A stretch of DNA of 64,000 nucleotides from an uncultured Lachnospiraceae bacterium (GTDB lineage Bacteria > Bacillota > Clostridia > Lachnospirales > Lachnospiraceae), in NCBI GenBank assembly GCA_947589095.1, contig CANQBX010000003.1, forward strand, positions 29,404-93,403. The letters run 5' to 3'. The notes beneath the pieces were generated by a model. That model saw only the letters and a list, made by a program, of their open reading frames with translations. It did no database searches and was not told where the DNA came from. Both the position numbers and the translations under genes were made by a program. Shown here in pieces: positions 1 to 8,086 of the stretch (the first letter of the stretch is position 1; each line of letters opens with the position of its first letter).

Positions 1-63
1 CGAAAAACTGTAAATACTGGTTATAAAGACCATCCCCCGATGCGGGAGGTATGGCCGGTATGA
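1..63 (+). other. Possible 3' end of an upstream gene cut by the window edge
   Basis: One plus-strand frame is open from the first base to a TGA at 61-63, but 20 codons are too few to identify. The other two plus frames close at 11-13 and 24-26. In many Firmicutes a MazE-type antitoxin or alanine racemase gene precedes mazF; nothing here proves either. Confidence 0.2.
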
Positions 64-89
64 ATGAGAGCGACGGAGAGTGAAAGAAT

Positions 90-437
90 ATGATCATCAG
101 GCGCGGCGATATCTATTATGCGGATCTGAGGCCGGTAGTCGGTTCCGAGCAGGGCGGCGTACGGCCGGTCCTGATCATACAGAATGACGTAGGCAATAAG
201 CACAGTCCCACGGTGATCTGCGCGGCGATCACTTCGAAGATGAACAAGGCGAAGCTGCCGACCCATGTGGAGCTCGATACCCGCAAATGCGATATGGTGA
301 AGGATTCGGTGATCCTTCTGGAACAGCTGCGCACCATTGACAAGCAGCGGCTGAAGGAGAAGATCTGCCATATTGACGACGATCTGCAGAAGCGGGTGGA
401 CTGCGCGCTGCGGGTGAGCCTGGAGCTGCTTACATAG
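90..437 (+). CDS. mazF: MazF/PemK-family endoribonuclease toxin (EndoA-like)
   Basis: A 115-residue protein with the MazF/PemK fold signature: it begins with [12 protein letters not shown], followed by [16 protein letters not shown], the segment that carries the conserved catalytic-site Arg of the family. Length matches Bacillus EndoA/NdoA. Family members cleave mRNA at short sequence-specific sites and are held inactive by a MazE-type antitoxin normally encoded just upstream. That partner is not inside this window, so whether this copy is paired cannot be judged. The start has a GGAGAG-like site about 10 nt upstream. A double terminator follows directly. Confidence 0.93.
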   Translation: MIIRRGDIYYADLRPVVGSEQGGVRPVLIIQNDVGNKHSPTVICAAITSKMNKAKLPTHVELDTRKCDMVKDSVILLEQLRTIDKQRLKEKICHIDDDLQKRVDCALRVSLELLT

Positions 438-466
438 CCGGATCCTGTCTGCCCCGCTGTATTTTT

Positions 467-518
467 GCCCCTGTATGGGGCTTTTTTCATATGTTTTGAC
501 GCAAACAGCGTCATTTTT
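467..518 (+). terminator. Two tandem intrinsic terminators after mazF
   Basis: The first hairpin has GCCCC (467-471) pairing with GGGGC (477-481) before six T. The second has TGACGC (497-502) pairing with GCGTCA (508-513) before TTTTT. Confidence 0.8.
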
Positions 519-520
519 AC

Positions 521-549
521 TTGCCAGACAGCTGAATCAGTGTTAAGAT
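521..549 (+). promoter_or_regulatory. Sigma-A promoter for yebC
   Basis: TTGCCA at 521-526 and TAAGAT at 544-549 are separated by 17 nt, about 50 nt upstream of the yebC start. Confidence 0.6.
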
Positions 550-598
550 AAATCCGATACGCAGAGAGTAAGAGCAGAGAGAAAAGGAGTGTTATTCC

Positions 599-1327
599 AT
601 GTCAGGACATTCAAAATTTTCCAATATTAAGCGCAAGAAGGAGAAGAACGACGCCGCCAAGGGCAAGATCTTCACGATCATCGGACGAGAGATCGCAGTC
701 GCCGTCAAGGAAGGCGGAGCTGACCCGGCCAGCAACTCCAAGCTGCGCGACGCCATTGCCAAGGCGAAAGCCAACAATATGCCCAACGACACCATCGACC
801 GCGGCATCAAGAAGGCGGCCGGCGACGCCAATTCCGTCAATTACGAGAGTCTCACCTACGAGGGCTACGGCCCGGGCGGCGTAGCCATTATCGTGGATAC
901 CCTGACTGATAATAAGAACCGTACGGCGGCCAATGTCCGCGCCGCGTTCACCAAGGGCGGCGGCAACGTAGGCGCCCAGGGAAGTGTGTCCTACTTATTT
1001 GATAAGAAGGGACAGATCGTCGTGGATAAGGAAGAGTGCGAGATGGACGCCGACGAACTGATGATGGCGGCCCTTGACGCCGGGGCGGAGGATTTTGCCG
1101 AGGAGGACGAAAGCTACGAGATCTATACGGCCCCCGACGATTTCAGCGCGGTCCGCGAGGCTTTAGAGGCGGCCGGAATCCCGATGCTGGAGGCGGAGGT
1201 GACCATGATCCCCCAGACCTGGGTGGAGGTTACCGATGAGGAGAACCTTAAGAAGCTGAACCGTATTCTGGATATGCTGGACGACGATGACGATGTGCAG
1301 GCGGTTTACCACAACTGGGACGAGTGA
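599..1327 (+). CDS. yebC: YebC/PmpR-family translation or transcription factor
   Basis: A 242-residue protein that begins [14 protein letters not shown], the near-invariant YebC N-terminus, and continues with the usual three-domain family sequence ([17 protein letters not shown] and [11 protein letters not shown] are visible). YebC proteins are cytoplasmic; older work treats them as DNA-binding regulators, while recent work links YebC and YebC2 to ribosome function at proline stretches. The sequence does not decide which applies here. A strong AAAAGGAG site lies 9 nt before the ATG. It appears monocistronic, with its own promoter and terminator. Confidence 0.96.
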   Translation: MSGHSKFSNIKRKKEKNDAAKGKIFTIIGREIAVAVKEGGADPASNSKLRDAIAKAKANNMPNDTIDRGIKKAAGDANSVNYESLTYEGYGPGGVAIIVDTLTDNKNRTAANVRAAFTKGGGNVGAQGSVSYLFDKKGQIVVDKEECEMDADELMMAALDAGAEDFAEEDESYEIYTAPDDFSAVREALEAAGIPMLEAEVTMIPQTWVEVTDEENLKKLNRILDMLDDDDDVQAVYHNWDE

Positions 1328-1385
1328 TGCGGAGAATGCCGCTGCTGCGGCGGGTTCCTGCGTGAACGGATGTAAATGCAATCAG

Positions 1386-1425
1386 AAACTGCTTCTTCGG
1401 CTTAAGGTTCGGGGAAGCAGTTTTT
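1386..1425 (+). terminator. Intrinsic terminator after yebC
   Basis: A perfect 10-bp stem (AAACTGCTTC at 1386-1395, GAAGCAGTTT at 1414-1423) runs into a T stretch. It ends 5 nt before an in-frame ATG at 1430, which argues against that ATG as the start of the next gene. Confidence 0.85.
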
Positions 1426-1462
1426 GTAAATGAAGACCGGAGCTGCGGAGGAGGGAGAAGCT

Positions 1463-2131
1463 GTGAGGATTCTGGTGGCGGAAGACGCGAAGGATTTGAA
1501 CCGTCTGATCGTAAAGACTTTGACCAAAGCGGGCTACAGTGTGGACGGCTGCTTTAACGGAGAGGAAGCGCTGGATTATGCGGACGGCGCGGAGTACGAC
1601 GCGCTGATCCTGGACATCATGATGCCGAAAATGGACGGCTACCAGGTGCTCGGCCGCCTGCGGCAGCAGGGGAGCGATGTGCCGGTGCTGTTTCTGACGG
1701 CCCGCGACGCGGTGGTCGACCGGGTGAAGGGGCTGGACATGGGGGCGGACGACTATCTGGTGAAGCCCTTTGATTTCGACGAGCTGCTGGCACGGATCCG
1801 GGCGATGACCAGGAAGCGGGCGGGCAGCCGCAGCAATGTCTTAAGCTATGCGGGACTGGCGGTGGATACGGGGCGCCGGACCGTGACGCGGGACGGGGCG
1901 GAGATCGCGCTGCTGCCGAAGGAGTATACGATCCTGGAGTACATGATCCGCAACCAGGGCATCGTGCTGTCCCGGGAGCAGATGGAGGACAGGATCTGGA
2001 ATTACGAGTATTCGGGAAGCTCGAACAACATCGACGTCTACATCAGCCGGCTGCGCAAAAAGATCGACGAAGGCTTCGAAAAGAAGCTGATCCATACGAT
2101 CCGCGGCGTGGGCTGGGTATTGAGGGAGTAA
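1463..2131 (+). CDS. OmpR/PhoB-family response regulator
   Basis: Receiver plus winged-helix response regulator of 222 residues from the chosen GTG start. Receiver features are the acidic pair near residues 7-8, phospho-acceptor Asp51 (ALILDIMMP), Thr79 (FLTARD) and Lys101 (DDYLVKPF). The C-terminal DNA-binding domain contains LPKEYTILEYM and ends GVGWVLRE. GTG at 1463 is preferred over ATG at 1430 because a GGAGGAGGGAG ribosome site sits just before it and the 1430 start abuts a terminator hairpin. The sensor kinase follows 87 nt downstream. A plausible target is the PepSY lipoprotein gene, whose promoter carries an 11-nt direct repeat. Confidence 0.95.
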   Translation: MRILVAEDAKDLNRLIVKTLTKAGYSVDGCFNGEEALDYADGAEYDALILDIMMPKMDGYQVLGRLRQQGSDVPVLFLTARDAVVDRVKGLDMGADDYLVKPFDFDELLARIRAMTRKRAGSRSNVLSYAGLAVDTGRRTVTRDGAEIALLPKEYTILEYMIRNQGIVLSREQMEDRIWNYEYSGSSNNIDVYISRLRKKIDEGFEKKLIHTIRGVGWVLRE

Positions 2132-2218
2132 GCATAGGAGGGATCGCTGAGGAACCTGCGCGGGCGCGGATGGCGGCGTCCGGCAGACGGCGGCGCGGAA
2201 GACGGTGAGGATTGGAAA

Positions 2219-3634
2219 ATGAAGATTCTGAGGAACCGCTCGGTCAAATGGAAGATCACATTGTGGCTGACGCTCCTGATGGCGCTGCTGTCAGGACTTC
2301 TTCTGGTGTTCATGCTGACGATCAGCCGTTCCGTGACCATGCGGACGTCGATGAACCAGCTGAGCCAGACCGTGCGGGACAATGCTGCCAGGATCTCCTA
2401 TACGGACGGCAGACTGCAGATCGAGGATGGTTTCCAGTTTTCCCTGGGCGGCGTTTCCACGCTGGTCTACAGCCGCGGAGGCGCGCTGATGGCCGGGCAG
2501 CTGCCGGTATCGTTTTCCACGGACGAGTCCTTTGCAAACGGAAGCCTGCGGACTATTTCGGCAGGGGGCGTCCGGTATCTGCTGCTGGATCTGTGGATCC
2601 CGTCCGGCTGGGAAGACGGCGTGTGGCTTCGGGGGGTTCTGGAGATGCCGGAGGACCGGTACGGAACGAATAATATCCTGCGTGTGGCGGCGGTCGCTCT
2701 GCCGCTGTTCATCCTGCTGGCTGCGGCGGGCGGCTACCTGATCGTAAGGAAGTCATTTAAGCCTCTGGATCAGATCAGCGCGACCGCGTCGGCTATCAGC
2801 GAGGCGAAGGATCTGTCGAGGCGGATCGGACTGCCGCCGGGAAAGGACGAGTTCTCGAGGCTGGCGGAGACATTTGACAGCCTGCTTGCGCGGCTGGAGC
2901 GGTCCTTCGAGGCGGAGAGCCAGTTTACCGCCGACGCCTCCCACGAGCTTCGAACGCCGGTATCCATCATCAGGGGCGCCTGCGAGTACGGCATGAAATA
3001 CGACGAGACGGCGGAGGAACGTAAGGAGACTCTGGAAATGATCCGCCGGCAGACCGTGAAAATGTCGGAACTGATCACGCAGCTTCTCAGCATGACACGG
3101 CTGGAGCAGGGAACAGAGCTGCCGGAAATGGCAGAGGTGGATCTGGCGGCTCTTGCGGAGAGCGTGGTGGAAGAGATGGCGGCGGAGTATGGGGAGGAGC
3201 GGCTGCAGTACGTTGCGAAAGAGGCTGCGGAAGCTTCGAAATATGTGGAGGAACCGGAAACGCGCACCGGCTTTCCTGCGGTACGCGGCGACGCAGCCCT
3301 GCTGACCCGCCTTCTTCGGAATCTGATCGACAACGGGTTCAAGTACGGCAGGCCGGACGGCCATGTGTGGGTCTCTGTGTCTGAGGAGAATGGGGAAATT
3401 CTTCTTAAGGTGCGCGACGACGGCATCGGTATCCCCGCGGAGCACCAGGAGAAGATCTGGCAGCGGTTCTATCAGGTGGATCCGTCCCGCAGCGAGTCTT
3501 CCGGAGCGGGGCTGGGCCTTGCCATGGTCAGCCAGATCGCCCGGCTGCACAGCGGATCCATGTCGCTTGAGAGCGTCCCGGAGGTGGGGAGCGTCTTTAC
3601 GCTGCATCTGCCGGAAGTTTCTGCCGAATTCTGA
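2219..3634 (+). CDS. Membrane sensor histidine kinase
   Basis: A 471-residue sensor kinase. Transmembrane segments lie at about residues 13-35 and 153-176, enclosing an extracytoplasmic sensor of about 115 residues with no recognised fold. A HAMP linker follows (about 177-230), then the HisKA helix with phospho-acceptor His242 in SHELRTP, and a HATPase domain with N-box NLIDNGFKYG, DDGIGIP and GAGLGLAM. It is the expected partner of the response regulator just upstream. Output is probably phosphorylation of that regulator; the ligand is unknown. Confidence 0.95.
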   Translation: MKILRNRSVKWKITLWLTLLMALLSGLLLVFMLTISRSVTMRTSMNQLSQTVRDNAARISYTDGRLQIEDGFQFSLGGVSTLVYSRGGALMAGQLPVSFSTDESFANGSLRTISAGGVRYLLLDLWIPSGWEDGVWLRGVLEMPEDRYGTNNILRVAAVALPLFILLAAAGGYLIVRKSFKPLDQISATASAISEAKDLSRRIGLPPGKDEFSRLAETFDSLLARLERSFEAESQFTADASHELRTPVSIIRGACEYGMKYDETAEERKETLEMIRRQTVKMSELITQLLSMTRLEQGTELPEMAEVDLAALAESVVEEMAAEYGEERLQYVAKEAAEASKYVEEPETRTGFPAVRGDAALLTRLLRNLIDNGFKYGRPDGHVWVSVSEENGEILLKVRDDGIGIPAEHQEKIWQRFYQVDPSRSESSGAGLGLAMVSQIARLHSGSMSLESVPEVGSVFTLHLPEVSAEF

Positions 3635-3669
3635 GAAGGTAAGCGCGCTGCTGTTATTTTTTCGGTTAA

Positions 3670-3702
3670 TTTCATGTAGATTTCATAATCCCCGTTTACA
3701 AT
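3670..3702 (+). promoter_or_regulatory. Promoter with OmpR-type direct repeat upstream of the PepSY lipoprotein
   Basis: TTTCAT occurs at 3670-3675 and again at 3681-3686, an 11-nt period typical of tandem OmpR/PhoB-family binding. The repeat covers the expected -35 position of a promoter whose -10 is TACAAT at 3697-3702. A good -35 hexamer is missing, as in activator-dependent promoters. Confidence 0.5.
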
Positions 3703-3735
3703 GAGATCAGAAAACAGAAAAGGGGGATTTTAATT

Positions 3736-5151
3736 ATGAAGAATAACAGCAGGAGAAACGGAATGCTTTGCGCGCTGGCTGCGGCTGCGCTGCTGCTTGG
3801 CGGCTGCGCCCAGGGGCAGGGGAAGATGGCTTATATCGGAGCGGACGCCGCGAAAAAACAGATCCTTGCGGAGATCGGCCTTGACGAGAGCCAGGTGAAG
3901 ATCAACAGCGTGGACATGGCGACGAAGAACGGTATGGACTACTACCGGGTGGAACTTACCGATGAAAATGGGAATACCTACCGCTATGATATCGAAGCGC
4001 TGACCGGCAAGGTGATCGAGAGCGCCGGCGCGGATGCCGCGGAAACAACCGCGGCTGCGGCGGAAACCGGCGAAGAGACAACTGCGGCCGTGGCGAGAAC
4101 CGGCGAAGAAACAACTGCGGCCGTGGCGAGAACCGGCGAAGAGACAACTGCGGCTGCGGCGAGAACCGGCGAAGAAACGACGGCGGCCGCGGCGGAGAGC
4201 GGTACGGGAACGACTGCGGCCGCGGCAAAAACCGGTGCGGCCACGACGGCAGCTACAGCGGAAACCCTTGCGAATCGGATCGCCGCAGCTTCCGGGACGG
4301 CGGCTGCGGCCGGAGAGAATGCCGAGAAGCTGACCGCGGAGAAAGCGAAAGCGAAAGCTCTGGCCCACGCGGGCCTGTCCGCTTCCCGGGTCACCTTTAC
4401 GAAGGCGCAGCTGGACTGGGACGACGGAAAGCAGGTCTACGATGTGGAGTTCTTCGGAGATGACGGGATCGAGTATGATTATGAGATCGACGCGAAGAGC
4501 GGCGCCGTACTCAGCGCCGATAAGGAGCTTGAAGACCGGCGGAATCAGACCGGATCGGCTCCCGCAGGAAACGGTACTTCCGGCGGCGGGACGGCGGGCA
4601 GCGGGACATCGGGCGTTCCGGCCGTACAGCAGACTTTACCGGCGGCAGATGCCGGCGGTGTGAAGCTCACCGTGGAGGAGGCGAAGACGAAGGCCCTGGC
4701 TCACGCGGGTCTGTCCGCTTCCCAGGTTCGATTCACGAAGGCAGAGCCGGATCGTGACGACGGCCGCGCGACGTTTGATATCGAGTTTTACGGGAACGAC
4801 GGGACCGAGTATGAATATGAGATCGACGCGAATACCGGAGAAGTGATCCAGCACAGTACGGAAGCTCCGGAAACGCAGAGCACCGTTTTGCAGTCCGCGG
4901 GCGGTTCCGGCAGCGGCTATACGATCCTGGCTGAGGAGTCGGCGAAGCAGCTGGCGCTGGCCCAGGTACCGGGCGCTGCGATGAGCGATATCACGGAGTT
5001 TGAGACGGATCGCGACGACGGGCGGATCGTATATGAAGGAACGATACGCCACGACGGCATGGAATATGAATTCGAGATCGACGGCTACAGCGGCGCCTTT
5101 CGCAAGTGGGAGTGCGAGCAGGATGACGACCATCACGACAGCCATCATTGA
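3736..5151 (+). CDS. Lipoprotein with four PepSY modules and a repetitive linker
   Basis: A 471-residue exported lipoprotein: signal peptide with lipobox LLGGC, then four PepSY-like modules at about residues 28-93, 195-265, 310-380 and 400-460. Modules 2 and 3 are close relatives (both contain KALAHAGLSAS and DDG...YEID), pointing to internal duplication. Between modules 1 and 2 lies an Ala/Thr/Glu-rich 11-residue repeat. The C-terminus is acidic and His-rich (DDDHHDSHH). PepSY modules often occur in proteins tied to peptidase inhibition or envelope sensing. Position after a two-component pair suggests a target or accessory sensor of that pair; this is inference. Confidence 0.85.
   Translation: MKNNSRRNGMLCALAAAALLLGGCAQGQGKMAYIGADAAKKQILAEIGLDESQVKINSVDMATKNGMDYYRVELTDENGNTYRYDIEALTGKVIESAGADAAETTAAAAETGEETTAAVARTGEETTAAVARTGEETTAAAARTGEETTAAAAESGTGTTAAAAKTGAATTAATAETLANRIAAASGTAAAAGENAEKLTAEKAKAKALAHAGLSASRVTFTKAQLDWDDGKQVYDVEFFGDDGIEYDYEIDAKSGAVLSADKELEDRRNQTGSAPAGNGTSGGGTAGSGTSGVPAVQQTLPAADAGGVKLTVEEAKTKALAHAGLSASQVRFTKAEPDRDDGRATFDIEFYGNDGTEYEYEIDANTGEVIQHSTEAPETQSTVLQSAGGSGSGYTILAEESAKQLALAQVPGAAMSDITEFETDRDDGRIVYEGTIRHDGMEYEFEIDGYSGAFRKWECEQDDDHHDSHH
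4062..4259 (+). repeat. 33-bp in-frame tandem repeat inside the PepSY lipoprotein
   Basis: About six consecutive 33-nt units encode variants of TGEETTAAVAR. The first four are almost identical and the last two are degenerate. The 11-codon period lets copy number change without a frameshift. Confidence 0.85.
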
Positions 5152-5230
5152 ATCGTTTGCATTTTCTTCCATAAATAGAACAGATGATTCGTATAGTAAG
5201 TGTAAGGCTGAAGCGAAAGAGGATCCCGTC

Positions 5231-5734
5231 ATGACAGAAGAGCTGTTTAATGAAAATATCAGCCATATCTGCAGAAATGAAAAAGAGGGACTGAGGAGGA
5301 TCTATGAGGATTATAATCCCATGATCTATTCCGCGGTCTGGGAGATCCTACGCAGTCATGAGGACGCGGAGGATGTGACCAGCGAATTTTTCATCCGTCT
5401 GTGGGATGTGGCCGGTACCTACAGGCCGGGACGGGGACACAGGGCGTGGATGCTTACGATTGCCCGCAATATGGCTGTCGATTATCTGCGGAGACGGCGG
5501 AGAGAAGAGCCGGCGGAGATCCTGCCGGAGGATGCTTCCGTGCAGGAGGCTGTAGATGAGAAGGTGGTCGATGCGCTCAGCCTTGAGCAGGCACTGTCAA
5601 AACTGCAGGATGAGGAACGGCAGATCGTTGATCTGAAGATCATGGGCGGGCTGACATTCCGCGAGATCGCGGCGCTTCTGGGAAAGCCTCAGGGAACGGA
5701 AGACAGAGGAGGAATGATCGGGGCGATCGGCTGA
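5231..5734 (+). CDS. ECF-like sigma factor with a disrupted region 4
   Basis: A 167-residue sigma-70 family protein. Region 2 is intact (EDAEDVTSEFFIRLWD, then HRAWMLTIARNMAVDYLRRRRR), and region 4 begins normally (LQDEERQIVDLKIMGGLTFREIAALLGKPQGT). After PQGT the expected recognition helix, usually a TVxxR-like run, is replaced by EDRGGMIGAIG and a stop. This looks like a frameshift or small deletion. The ATG at 5231 is preferred over the longer open frame because AAAGAGGA lies just before it. No anti-sigma gene follows. It may be inactive or altered in -35 recognition. Confidence 0.8.
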   Translation: MTEELFNENISHICRNEKEGLRRIYEDYNPMIYSAVWEILRSHEDAEDVTSEFFIRLWDVAGTYRPGRGHRAWMLTIARNMAVDYLRRRRREEPAEILPEDASVQEAVDEKVVDALSLEQALSKLQDEERQIVDLKIMGGLTFREIAALLGKPQGTEDRGGMIGAIG

Positions 5735-5749
5735 TCAACGAAAAAAACC

Positions 5750-5778
5750 TTGGCAAGCCCGCGCATTTATGATAAGAT
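5750..5778 (+). promoter_or_regulatory. Sigma-A promoter for the NYN-like gene
   Basis: TTGGCA at 5750-5755 and TAAGAT at 5773-5778 with 17-nt spacing, about 35 nt before the start codon. Confidence 0.6.
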
Positions 5779-5813
5779 AGCTTTACGGCGCCGTATATGG
5801 GGAAAGGATGCGT

Positions 5814-6428
5814 ATGGCGAATCGAAAGGTCTATCTGGTTGACACAGAGAATATAGGGAGCGCGTGGAAGGAACTGCTGCCGAAGAAGGGCAGCAAGGAT
5901 ATGCTGGTTCTGTTTTACACCGAATATTCTCCGGGAATCTCCTATGCGGACCTGGACTTCATCCGCCAGTATCCGTCCTCGTTTGAGACGGTCGAATGTT
6001 TTCCGGGCAAGAACGGGCTGGATTTCCAGCTGGTATCCTATCTGGGATATCTGATCAAATCCGCCCCGAAGACGGACTACATCATTGTCACCAACGATAC
6101 CGGATATGACGCGGTGGTCAAGTTCTGGACAGGCCGGGATATGTCGGTGAAGAGACAGACCAAGTCAGAGCTGACGCTTCCGGAGAAGACGGAGGAGACG
6201 GACGTTTTCGCGGAAGCGAAGGAGATGCTGAAGGGTCTCCTGTCGGATGAATATTCCGACGAAGCATATGTGGACGGGATCTTTAAGATCATCTGCGATT
6301 ATGACGCCAAACGGCTTCAGGAGCTGTATCAGGCCCTGCAGAAGGAATACACTCCTGACGGCGGAAGCGCGATCTACCGCATGATCAAGCCCCAGCTGCG
6401 TATGATTTACAAGAAGATACCGAAATGA
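5814..6428 (+). CDS. NYN/PIN-like domain protein, putative nuclease
   Basis: A 204-residue protein with a PIN/NYN-like N-terminal half: an acidic N-terminal strand (VYLVDTENIG, Asp near residue 10), a middle GLDFQLVSYLGYL segment with another Asp, and IIVTNDTGYDAVV, the third acidic site typical of NYN ribonucleases. The C-terminal about 80 residues have no recognised domain. The second ATG (5814) is chosen because GGAAAGG lies 7 nt before it; 5808 would be too close. The gene stands alone between a promoter and a strong terminator. Nuclease activity is inferred from fold-level motifs only. Confidence 0.75.
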   Translation: MANRKVYLVDTENIGSAWKELLPKKGSKDMLVLFYTEYSPGISYADLDFIRQYPSSFETVECFPGKNGLDFQLVSYLGYLIKSAPKTDYIIVTNDTGYDAVVKFWTGRDMSVKRQTKSELTLPEKTEETDVFAEAKEMLKGLLSDEYSDEAYVDGIFKIICDYDAKRLQELYQALQKEYTPDGGSAIYRMIKPQLRMIYKKIPK

Positions 6429-6458
6429 GTTTTGGCCATATAGGGCGCCGAAGAAGGA

Positions 6459-6499
6459 AACGCCTTCCGGAAAGCAGGATACTTTCCGGAAGGCGTTTT
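6459..6499. terminator. Bidirectional terminator between convergent genes
   Basis: A perfect 16-bp stem: AACGCCTTCCGGAAAG at 6459-6474 pairs with 6482-6497 around a 7-nt loop, with short A and T flanks. It can serve the NYN gene and the convergent serine hydrolase. Confidence 0.85.
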
Positions 6500-6543
6500 G
6501 CCGTGTCGGTATGTAAAGCTTTGGCGCCGCGCCGGCGTCCGTC

Positions 6544-7623
6544 TCACCCGCGCAGTTCGTCGTATTCCACCGCCGCCAGCGTATGCAGAACCCTTCGAAG
6601 CCGCAGATGCGCGGCGTTGGCGCGGGTCGGATGCACCCGGTTATTTAAGAGCACCACATAGAGTCCGCTGTCCGGCGACACGAAGATATGGGGGCCGGTA
6701 AAGCCGTTGTGGCCGAAGCCGCTCTGGTCGAAGAACTGCCCCGAATAGCTGTAATAGCCGTTGGCCAGATGAAAGCCCAGTCCCCGGTTCTCATCCATGC
6801 CGGGCGTATAGTTGCGGATCGCCGTATCGAAGATCCGCCGCGGCAGATAGGTCTCGCCCTCCAGCGCTCCGTGGCCGGTCAGCATCCGGGCGAAGCGGAT
6901 GCAGTCCTCCAGGTCGGAGAAGACGCCCGCGTTGCCGGATACGCCGTTTAAGAACCGGGCGTTTTCATCGTGGACCCGGCCGCACAGCCAGGCGCCGGTC
7001 TTATGGTCGCGCTCGGTGAAGGCCGTGTTCGACGGATCGACGGGCCGGTCGACCGGGTGGTAGCCGGTATGGGTCATGCCCAGGGGGCCGAAGACCTCCT
7101 CCTGCGCCAGAACGTCCAGCGTCTTTCCGCTTATGCGCTCCAGCAGCTTTCCCAGAAGGATAAAGCCCATGCAGCTGTATATTTCCTTCGTCCCCGGCTG
7201 GTATTCCAGCGGCTGGTGCAGCAGGAACTCTGCCGCGTCGTCGCCGGGCTTCATATAGTCTTCCAGCATGATGTGGGCCGGGAACCCGGATGTGTGTGTC
7301 AGCAGATGGAAAATGGAAATGCCCTGCTTATCTTCCGGTACCATGTCCCCGAAGTGCAGGGGCAGCATATCCGCCAGATCCAGCTTTCCCGCGGCGATAT
7401 ACCGCAGGGTGATCATGGTGGTGGACAGGATCTTGGTGACGGACGCCATGTCATATAAGGTATGTTCGTCGACGGGCGCGGCGTCTTCTGTGTAAGAGGT
7501 GGTTCCGAAAACTTCTTTTACATAGAGCCGGTTCCGGTCTCCGATAGCCAGCGCGGCGGAAGGGATCTGCTTCTCTTCCACGGCCCGGCGGATCCATTGG
7601 ATCGATCTTGCAAATGGTTCCAT
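6544..7623 (-). CDS. Beta-lactamase-fold serine hydrolase
   Basis: A 359-residue class C beta-lactamase/esterase-like enzyme. Nucleophile motif SVTK places Ser61 and Lys64; the Tyr motif is YSC (about residue 149) and the third motif is HNG in GHNGFTG, as in many esterase or D-aminopeptidase relatives. No signal peptide is visible, so it is probably cytoplasmic. The ATG at 7623 is chosen over 7644 because GAAAGGCG precedes it. The substrate cannot be assigned. A near-perfect promoter lies divergently upstream. Confidence 0.9.
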   Translation of the reverse strand: MEPFARSIQWIRRAVEEKQIPSAALAIGDRNRLYVKEVFGTTSYTEDAAPVDEHTLYDMASVTKILSTTMITLRYIAAGKLDLADMLPLHFGDMVPEDKQGISIFHLLTHTSGFPAHIMLEDYMKPGDDAAEFLLHQPLEYQPGTKEIYSCMGFILLGKLLERISGKTLDVLAQEEVFGPLGMTHTGYHPVDRPVDPSNTAFTERDHKTGAWLCGRVHDENARFLNGVSGNAGVFSDLEDCIRFARMLTGHGALEGETYLPRRIFDTAIRNYTPGMDENRGLGFHLANGYYSYSGQFFDQSGFGHNGFTGPHIFVSPDSGLYVVLLNNRVHPTRANAAHLRLRRVLHTLAAVEYDELRG

Positions 7624-7734
7624 ATATTCGCCTTTCTCGCGCACCGCGGCGCGGATGTCTGGTTGCCCCGCCGGTCCGGCGCTCTGTTTTGCTTTGTCCG
7701 GACGCCGGTTCGGCGTAGTAGGATATCTGCCGAG

Positions 7735-7763
7735 ATTATACTATATGAAATAAAAGTTGTCAA
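7735..7763 (-). promoter_or_regulatory. Consensus sigma-A promoter for the serine hydrolase
   Basis: Read on the minus strand, TTGACA (7763-7758) and TATAAT (7740-7735) are exact consensus hexamers with 17-nt spacing. Confidence 0.85.
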
Positions 7764-7804
7764 TTGCGCGGGAATCGCGAAATAAACGTTCATACATGAT
7801 TTCA

Positions 7805-7833
7805 TTGACAAACAGGGGCAATTCTGTTATAAA
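7805..7833 (+). promoter_or_regulatory. Sigma-A promoter for the oligopeptide ABC operon
   Basis: TTGACA at 7805-7810 and TATAAA at 7828-7833 with 17-nt spacing. Divergent from the promoter at 7735-7763, so the two share about 40 nt of control region. Confidence 0.8.
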
Positions 7834-8086
7834 TACAAGGAGCAGACTGGCGCTTCATCAATGCAGAACTGTAAAGTAAATAAGCGCTGTAAGAGGAAGG
7901 CAAACAGACTGAGCACGAAGACGTGTCACAGAGTTTGCTTCTTATTATACTTAGGGCTTATTGTTGTCAGGCGCTTAGCGGACGGCCATCCTGCTGATCG
8001 GGGGAGTTTGGGCCGGCGGACGAAGCGGCAGGGCGCGGTCTGTGGATCCTGTAATGGGTTAAAAAGAGAAAGAGAGGATGAAAACT
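7834..8086 (+). other. Long structured 5' leader of the oligopeptide ABC operon
   Basis: About 245 nt separate the promoter from the first start codon. Around 7896-7945 a GAAGGCAAAC / GTTTGCTTC stem encloses a CACG...CGTG helix. I recognise no riboswitch class and see no long T-run terminator, so its role is open. Confidence 0.35.

Noticed and set aside
5000..5230. Longer start for the sigma factor gene at 5000
   Set aside because: It would overlap the PepSY gene by 150 nt, and the extra residues are not sigma-like; the site before 5231 is better.
7834..8086. A riboswitch in the oligopeptide operon leader
   Set aside because: A hairpin is present, but no known class core and no terminator/antiterminator choice could be seen.
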